Shown piece after piece: positions 62,993 through 64,000 of a stretch of 64,000 bases of DNA (positions are counted from its first letter, which is position 1; each line of letters starts with the position of its first letter). The DNA lies in contig NZ_CP043342.1 in assembly GCF_003594935.2 (NCBI RefSeq), forward strand, positions 3,472,001 through 3,536,000, in the 5' to 3' direction. A program made the translations under genes and the position numbers. The stretch comes from Enterobacter huaxiensis (GTDB lineage Bacteria > Pseudomonadota > Gammaproteobacteria > Enterobacterales > Enterobacteriaceae). The notes under the pieces were generated by a model that saw only the letters and a program-made list of their open reading frames with translations, did not search any database and was not told the DNA's origin.

Positions 62993-64000
<1,008 letters not shown>

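Overview
The window looks like a chromosomal segment of an Enterobacterales species, most likely Enterobacter (E. cloacae complex) or a close relative. This rests on near-identity to E. coli proteins that I know (AhpC/AhpF, enterobactin genes, BetIBA, CstA), the E. coli gene order read in reverse, a butanediol (budC/budB) pair typical of Enterobacter and Klebsiella, and a complete methionine-salvage cluster that E. coli K-12 lacks. No rRNA, tRNA, insertion sequence, prophage or CRISPR array was seen.

Layout. 1-6.5 kb: start of ybdR, uspG, the ahpCF peroxidase system, then ybdO, ybdN and ybdM; dsbG, which sits beside ahpC in E. coli, is missing, and ybdM carries a frameshift in a run of seven A. 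6.5-12.6 kb: methionine salvage (mtnE/ybdL, mtnBCD, mtnA, mtnK) with MetJ-box arrays in both divergent promoters. 12.6-17.5 kb: a ribose-type sugar ABC transporter with an LVIVD-repeat protein, substrate unknown. 17.7-24.7 kb: hcxA, an SDR, ybdD-cstA (pyruvate uptake), and a yjiH/yjiG-like membrane pair with an M20 peptidase. 24.8-45.5 kb: the enterobactin locus (entHABEC, fepB, entS, fepDGC, entF-ybdZ-fes, fepA, entD) with three Fur-type sites; fepE is absent, and a YadA-like trimeric autotransporter gene sits between fepA and entD. 45.6-51.5 kb: betT/betIBA, choline to glycine betaine. 51.7-53.5 kb: a secreted fasciclin-domain protein with an ECF sigma factor and its anti-sigma factor. 53.6-56.3 kb: an AT-rich promoter and leader with a 14-bp inverted repeat, followed by an SDR plus a benzoylformate-decarboxylase-like ThDP enzyme. 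56.3-62.3 kb: an acetyltransferase and a five-gene peptide/nickel-type ABC importer. 62.4-64 kb: a cold-shock-domain protein, budC and the 3' end of budB.

How it works together. The core is iron acquisition: chorismate becomes 2,3-dihydroxybenzoate, EntE/B/F build enterobactin, EntS exports it, FepA-FepB-FepDGC bring the ferric form back and Fes releases iron. Around this conserved backbone accessory modules have been gained or lost. Two repeat families mark the junctions: REP/BIME elements and a C-rich palindrome of about 36 bp (consensus core CCCTCTCC and its complement) that sits in five convergent gene junctions.

The most promising undescribed items are a possible OxyR-linked small RNA or leader upstream of ahpC, the SDR-ThDP operon with altered catalytic positions, the fasciclin-ECF-anti-sigma triad, the sugar transporter next to methionine salvage, and the frameshifted ParB-like ybdM. 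All functional statements come from reading the sequence and recalled family knowledge; no database search was run.
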